A DNA stretch of 64,000 bases from Hevea brasiliensis. Its lineage: Eukaryota; Streptophyta; Magnoliopsida; Malpighiales; Euphorbiaceae. Every line of letters begins with the position of its first letter. Within the stretch, counting starts at the first letter, position 1. Positions 59,925 through 64,000 of the stretch are shown one piece after another. A model generated the notes under the pieces. The model was not told where the DNA came from. It worked only from the letters and a program-made list of their open reading frames with translations, and ran no database searches. Both the position numbers and the translations under genes were made by a program. The stretch covers positions 65,830,992-65,894,991 of the forward strand of contig NC_079498.1 of the NCBI RefSeq assembly GCF_030052815.1, written 5' to 3'.

Positions 59925-61138
59925 TAGAGCACTTCCTTCAAGAGATATTCTACCTCTGCATCCTCCTCCCCTGAAGATGTGGAATCACTCAAAATTTCCT
60001 CCTCTGTTTCTATCTCACCATTTTCTCTCATGACCATGACTCTCTTGTTAGGGCATTGAGAAGCTATGTGTCCACTGCCCAAACACCTAAAACACTTCAC
60101 GTCTCTATTTAGGGTAATAGTTGCAACCTCCTTTCCTTTACTTTCTACAAATTTCTTCTCCACCTTCTTTTCCTTATCCTTATCCTCATTTTTCTTATAG
60201 TTGCTAAAAGCCTTTTCCCTATCCTCCTTCTTCCAGTTAGACTTCCAAGATGAAGAAGTACCTGCATTTCCTCCAAATTTTGACTTGCTTTTAAGTTGCC
60301 TTTCTACCTTCATAGCCATGTGGACCATATCCTCCAACTCAACATAGTGATGTAACTCAACAATATGAGCAATCTCCTTGTTTAGCCCATTCAAGAATCT
60401 AGCCATGGTGGCTTCTCTATCCTCCTCCACATTTGCTCTAATCATAGCAATTTCCATTTCTTTATGATAATCTTCAACACTTTTAGAACCTTGAGTCAAT
60501 TTTTGTAACCTCTGATGTAGCTCTCTATAGTAATGACTAGGAACAAATCTCTTCCTCATTATAGTTTTCATCTCACCCCAGGTTGCAATTGATTGCTCAT
60601 AATTTGTCCTTCTACTAATCAACACTTGATCCCACCATACCAAAGCATAATCAAGAAATTCTACTATCGCTAACTTTACTTTCTTTTCCTCCGAATAGTG
60701 ATGACAATCAAACACAGCTTCTACCTTCCTTTCCCATTCAAGATACACATCCGGATCATTTTTCCCTTGGAAAGAAGGGATGCTCATTTTAATACTTTTG
60801 ATATTGTCATCTACCCTATTCCTCTCTCTTTCCTCTCTTCTTATCCTCCTATCCCCAATCCTCCTATCTTCAGCTCTTCTCTCATATCTACCCCTCCTAG
60901 GTCTTTCAACCTCAAAATCATAGTTATCAACCTCAACTTCATCAGATTCAACTACTGGAGGTACAAGATCCCTCCTATTTGGCCTTCTCTCATTTTGCCT
61001 ATCTCTTTGCTCCAATCTTTCCAACCTATCTATGATTTCATTGCACACAACATTCATTCTTTCAAATTGTTGTCTGACAGCCTGCATGTAGAATGGATTT
61101 TCACCTTCCCCCTCACTACCATCACCCCTTCTAGACAT
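59924..61138 (-). CDS. Element D Gag, uninterrupted
   Basis: 404 codons from MSRRGDGSEGEG to LLKEVL. Predicted coiled-coil-like segment at residues 20-50, Arg-rich 80-108, retrotransposon capsid core about 117-285 (IPSFQGKNDPDVYLEWERKV, VKLAIVEF, WWDQ, MRKRFVPSHYYRELHQRL, SVEDYHKEMEIAM), and zinc knuckle C349-X2-C352-X4-H357-X4-C362. The start is chosen at the first ATG after a strong splice acceptor 10 bases upstream. It would form the particle shell and package RNA. It is the only full-length coding frame in the window. Confidence 0.9.
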   Translation of the reverse strand: MSRRGDGSEGEGENPFYMQAVRQQFERMNVVCNEIIDRLERLEQRDRQNERRPNRRDLVPPVVESDEVEVDNYDFEVERPRRGRYERRAEDRRIGDRRIRREERERNRVDDNIKSIKMSIPSFQGKNDPDVYLEWERKVEAVFDCHHYSEEKKVKLAIVEFLDYALVWWDQVLISRRTNYEQSIATWGEMKTIMRKRFVPSHYYRELHQRLQKLTQGSKSVEDYHKEMEIAMIRANVEEDREATMARFLNGLNKEIAHIVELHHYVELEDMVHMAMKVERQLKSKSKFGGNAGTSSSWKSNWKKEDREKAFSNYKKNEDKDKEKKVEKKFVESKGKEVATITLNRDVKCFRCLGSGHIASQCPNKRVMVMRENGEIETEEEILSDSTSSGEEDAEVEYLLKEVL

Positions 61139-61148
61139 GTTTTCAGAC

Positions 61149-62527
61149 CTGCAAGAAAATGGTTAGTATAAAGAAAACACCTCACTCACTCCCTTACATG
61201 CTTACACTCAACAGAGGACACTCCACTCGTGTTTAACTCAACAAGGCTTTTTCCCTCTTATAAACTCACCACTCTGTGCCTTTTACCTCTCTTGGCTATG
61301 TCTACAAGTTCTTATCAAACTCAAGTAACTCAAACCAAGATTGTACCCACAAAAATTTAACACACAATAAAATTCTTGAATGTGACGGATCAAAACGAGT
61401 AATCAAGAAAAAAATAATGTGATTCAAGAAGTCAAGAAAAGAAAAGCTCAAGTATGGAAATGTAATGCAATAGGAATCAAGAAAGAAGACACCAAAATAA
61501 AAGAGTAGTAAGCTGGAAAAGAGACAACCTAAAGTAAAGATATTAAGCTTAAATATCCAAGTTTGCCACCAACTTATCACAATTACCAGCAGTTCACACA
61601 ATACACCAAGAATTGCATAAATTTAGGATCACCAAGCAAATGAGTGTATTTTGATCTGAAATTGAGTAGGCAAATTCAACCAAATACTGACTAATTGCTG
61701 CAAGAATTTCAGCCTTTTCTTGACAGACTTACTATGTAAATCAAATATAATCGTGTCTGCCGCAAAATTTTGGTTCCCCGCACAAACGATTAAATTTTGA
61801 GCTGAAATTTAATTTGAGAATAGCTCAAATGTGGCACAAATGGCCTGTAAATTTTCAGGAATTTCGGAGCTGATTTGCTATGTGAACTTAATTTGATCGG
61901 GTCTGCCGCAAAATTTTGGTTCCCCACACAAACGAATGAATTTTAAGCTAAAATTTAATTTGGGAACTACTGATATGGGGTATAAACACCCGATAAATTT
62001 TCAGAAATTTCTGGGTATATTTGCTATGTGAACTTATTTTGATCGATTCTGCCGCAAAATTTTGGTTCCCTATACAAATGGTTGAATTTTAAGCTGAAAT
62101 TTAATATGGGAACTACTGATATGGGGTATAAACACCTTGTAAAGTTTCAATAATTTCTGGGTCTATTTGCTATGTGAACATAATTTGATCGGGTCTGCTG
62201 CAAAATTTTGGTTCAAAGAGTAAACGATATCAAACAACCCCAAAATTTACACCCAACGTCTTAAACACACCCAAATATTGCTGCAGTTTAGGCCAAATTG
62301 GTAAGTCGAACTCAATGAACCAGATAATCTCTCATGCTTAATATCAAAATGAAGGAAGCAAAATGGATGGCTAGAATAATCGCTTTAGCTTGATTAACCC
62401 AAAACCCTAAGACAAACCCAACAAAACAAATTTTTAAACAAACAGGTCCAACTAAACCCCAAGAGCCAAACAACAAATATGAAGAAGGTAAGAAACACAA
62501 AGAATAAAAAGCAAATAGAGAATTTAC
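61149..62527 (-). promoter_or_regulatory. Candidate leader intron of element D
   Basis: Minus strand: donor AAG|GTAAAT (GT at 62527-62526) lies 33 bases inside the LTR edge, just past the primer site. Acceptor TTTTCTTGCAG| ends at 61149, with a TACTAAC branch-type sequence at 61168-61162. Ten bases further on is the gag ATG. The intron would be 1379 nt and contains the 146-bp repeats. Inferred from signals. Confidence 0.6.
61690..62230 (-). repeat. 146-bp tandem repeat in D leader
   Basis: Anchoring on 'gtctgccgcaaaattttggt', copies start at 61755, 61901, 62047 and 62193, exactly 146 bp apart each time; the second at 61901 is the cleanest. About 3.5 copies, diverged by substitutions but with no length change. 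Confidence 0.92.
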
Positions 62528-62539
62528 CTTGTTTGGACG

Positions 62540-62557
62540 TCCCTTTGCTCGATACAA
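62540..62557 (-). other. Possible element D primer-binding site
   Basis: Minus strand after the LTR reads ATTTTGTATCGAGCAAAGG, a weak fit to the iMet site TGGTATCAGAGC with a one-base gap and a mismatch. Position is right; identity is uncertain. Confidence 0.45.
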
Positions 62558-62560
62558 AAT

Positions 62561-63380
62561 CGATGTGAACCTTCAAGTAATTGGTAACTTGAAAACCCAC
62601 ATTCAAGAATTAAATGAACAATATGGAAAGCACCAAATCAAGATGTATGAATTTGAATCTTTGAACCAAAGACAATCAGATTGTTGTATAATTCAAAGAA
62701 AATATCAGAAATGGGATTCTTGACCTAATTCATATGGAGAATGAATAAACCAAGAATATTATGCACATTAAACCTTGCAAGATAGAATCTCAGCAAGTTA
62801 ATGAGCTTCACAAGAACAAAGGCAACAGCCAATTTACTCACTAGAGGAGCAGAAACAATCTCTCATTAATATTCAAGTGTGTTCTCCACTCTCTCATTAC
62901 ACTTGTATTTATAGCCTCTTGGCTTCAAAACTAAAGACAAAAATATCCCTACTTTAGTAACAGCTGTAAGGAGCTTTAAGTCCAAACAAGAATTAATCTA
63001 TCAAAAGACTAAAAACTCCTTACAAAAAGTAAATTTAATGCAGCAGCAAATAAGGGTATTTAAGTCCAAAAGAGAAGTGGTTATAACAGATGGAATATTC
63101 CTTGAAAAAGGTGCCAGCAGATACATGTACATGGATTGGATCTGGTGCATGCATGTCCACAAGTTATTCCATGTAATCTAATGCTCCACATGACACCTGG
63201 TCACTTCTAAGCATAATTTTCACCAAATTTAATCCTTTATATTTTTCTTCATGCCATTCCAGCTTATAATCCTTGCTCCTTATGATTTCACAAATTAAAT
63301 TCTGAAGTGATTTAGCTCTAGCTCTAGTAATTGGACCTTGGATGAAATCCTTTGTTGTGGATGTAGCTTGATTCTCATCA
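62561..63380 (-). repeat. Element D 5' LTR
   Basis: Matches 55673-56491 closely; the terminal A of the minus-strand CA end is mutated to G at 62561. Holds the TATA box at 62913-62905. The 72-codon C-terminal frame is repeated here. Confidence 0.93.
62905..62913 (-). promoter_or_regulatory. Element D LTR TATA box
   Basis: TATAAATAC on the minus strand in context GGCTATAAATACAAG, about 470 bp from the LTR start and 345 bp before the LTR end; transcription probably starts near 62880. Confidence 0.7.
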
Positions 63381-63433
63381 ATCCCTCTCCTATACAAACT
63401 CTCTCTCCCCATTTGGCCCCACTCTCTTTCTCA

Positions 63434-63740
63434 CTCCCTATTGGTGCCACCCCCTTTCCCTCTCTTCCTATTGGTTGGAACACCTCACCCATATCTCAGT
63501 CTCACCCAAATTGCTCAATTCCAGTTGTTTAAGTTATCTGAACCTTATCACACTAGGACTTCAAACCCTACCACACCTCTTCCTCACTTTCTATTGGTGC
63601 CTTCCTCTTCTCCTCTCTTCCTATTGGTTGAAACACGTCATCCATATCTCAGTCGCACCCAAATTCTACAATCCTAATTGTTTAAGTTATCTGAACTTTA
63701 TCACCCTAGGACTCCAAACCCTATCACACCTCTCTCCCAA
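63434..63740 (+). repeat. 153-bp tandem duplication in LTR E
   Basis: 'cctattggttggaacac' at 63467 recurs as 'cctattggttgaaacac' at 63620, and 'ctattggtgcc' at 63438 recurs at 63591: 153 bp apart in both cases. Two diverged copies directly upstream of the TATA box. Confidence 0.9.
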
Positions 63741-63744
63741 AACC

Positions 63745-63754
63745 CTATAAATAC
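63745..63754 (+). promoter_or_regulatory. LTR E TATA box
   Basis: CTATAAATAC following AAACC, about 30 bp before a purine-rich leader. The GT of a candidate splice donor lies at 63899, about 150 bp downstream. Confidence 0.7.
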
Positions 63755-64000
63755 CCCACTGATAAAAAATAAAAAAAAGAAAGGAAAAAAAAAAGGTGGA
63801 GGAGAAGACAAAAAAAAGAAAAAAAAAATTAAAGAGAGGAATAGCCAAAATTCTTTCAATTCTTCTTCTTTTTTTTTTTCTAGTGATATTTCTTAAAGGT
63901 TAGTTTTTTTTATTTTCTTTTCAAGATCTATGCCATGTAATATTTAATTCTATGTTCCTTGTTTTTAATTTATTTTATATGTTCATATAGATCATGTAAT

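Larger units (their letters stand above)
55673..63380 (-). mobile_element. Element D: CRM-like Ty3/gypsy element
   Basis: LTRs of 819 and 820 bp (55673-56491; 62561-63380), duplication ATCCC at 55668-55672 and 63381-63385, 7708 bp in total. LTRs are nearly identical over the parts compared, so it is probably the youngest element here. The gag ORF is full length; pol has several stops and frameshifts. Assignment to the CRM (centromeric chromovirus) clade rests on the IIDGGSCANVAS protease, [10 protein letters not shown] and YFDDILV RT boxes, and coding that runs into the 3' LTR. Confidence 0.9.
63386..64000 (+). mobile_element. LTR E, right segment (continues beyond window)
   Basis: Resumes after the ATCCC duplication. 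Contains a 153-bp tandem duplication, four ATTGG (CCAAT) boxes, a TATA box and a donor-like AAAG|GTTAGT. Assigned to the LTR at 54988 because removing D joins them; the far end is not visible. Confidence 0.7.

Noticed and set aside
60698..61171. 157-codon plus-strand frame
   Set aside because: Antisense shadow of the element D gag.
63164..63412. Separate gene in the right D LTR
   Set aside because: It is the LTR copy of the polyprotein C-terminal codons and lacks the upstream coding part.

Overview
The window is a nest of plant LTR retrotransposons. I find no supportable host gene, rRNA, tRNA gene or CRISPR array. The element families (Ty3/gypsy Tekay/Del-like, Athila-like and CRM-like, plus a Ty1/copia remnant), their tRNA-iMet and tRNA-Asp primer sites, the AT-rich flanks and the decayed coding regions indicate a flowering plant, most likely a dicot, in a repeat-rich and probably pericentromeric region. 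I cannot name the species from the sequence alone.

Layout. 1-2333 is AT-rich intergenic DNA ending in a microsatellite. 2334-4237 is a short, internally deleted Ty1/copia element on the minus strand. 5168-5765 is a degenerate 36-bp minisatellite. 5876-43358 is a Tekay-type solo LTR (duplication AGTAT) split by a ~12.5-kb Athila-like element that, with its own insertions, spans 8893-42896 (duplication CTAAT). The Athila element is split twice by Tekay-like elements. Element A (9546-19257) lies in its 5' LTR, just upstream of the TATA box. Element B (24736-36540, duplication CCACA) lies in its integrase. A minus-strand Tekay-like element C (43449-54023, duplication ATGTA) follows. Next come two more minisatellites (54110-54987) and another Tekay-like LTR, E (from 54988), which runs off the right edge and is split by a minus-strand CRM-like element D (55673-63380, duplication ATCCC).

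How the parts work. Each complete element has the usual retrotransposon order: LTR promoter, primer-binding site, gag (capsid and zinc knuckle), protease, reverse transcriptase, RNase H, integrase, polypurine tract, LTR. Athila also carries a third ORF behind its own candidate promoter. D encodes extra C-terminal residues that extend into its 3' LTR. Nearly all pol regions are broken by stops and frameshifts; only the gag of D is an uninterrupted full-length frame.

Beyond the element catalogue, the most interesting signals are these: (1) matched splice-donor and acceptor signals suggesting that Tekay-like elements splice out most of the 5' LTR plus the primer site before gag is translated, and a similar leader intron in D; (2) a hairpin in the LTRs whose stem co-varies between families; (3) a conserved palindrome with RY motifs in U3; (4) a copy of the Athila U3 motif array in front of its third ORF; (5) a 146-bp tandem repeat inside the D leader intron; (6) an excess of TAG stops, several provably CAG to TAG.
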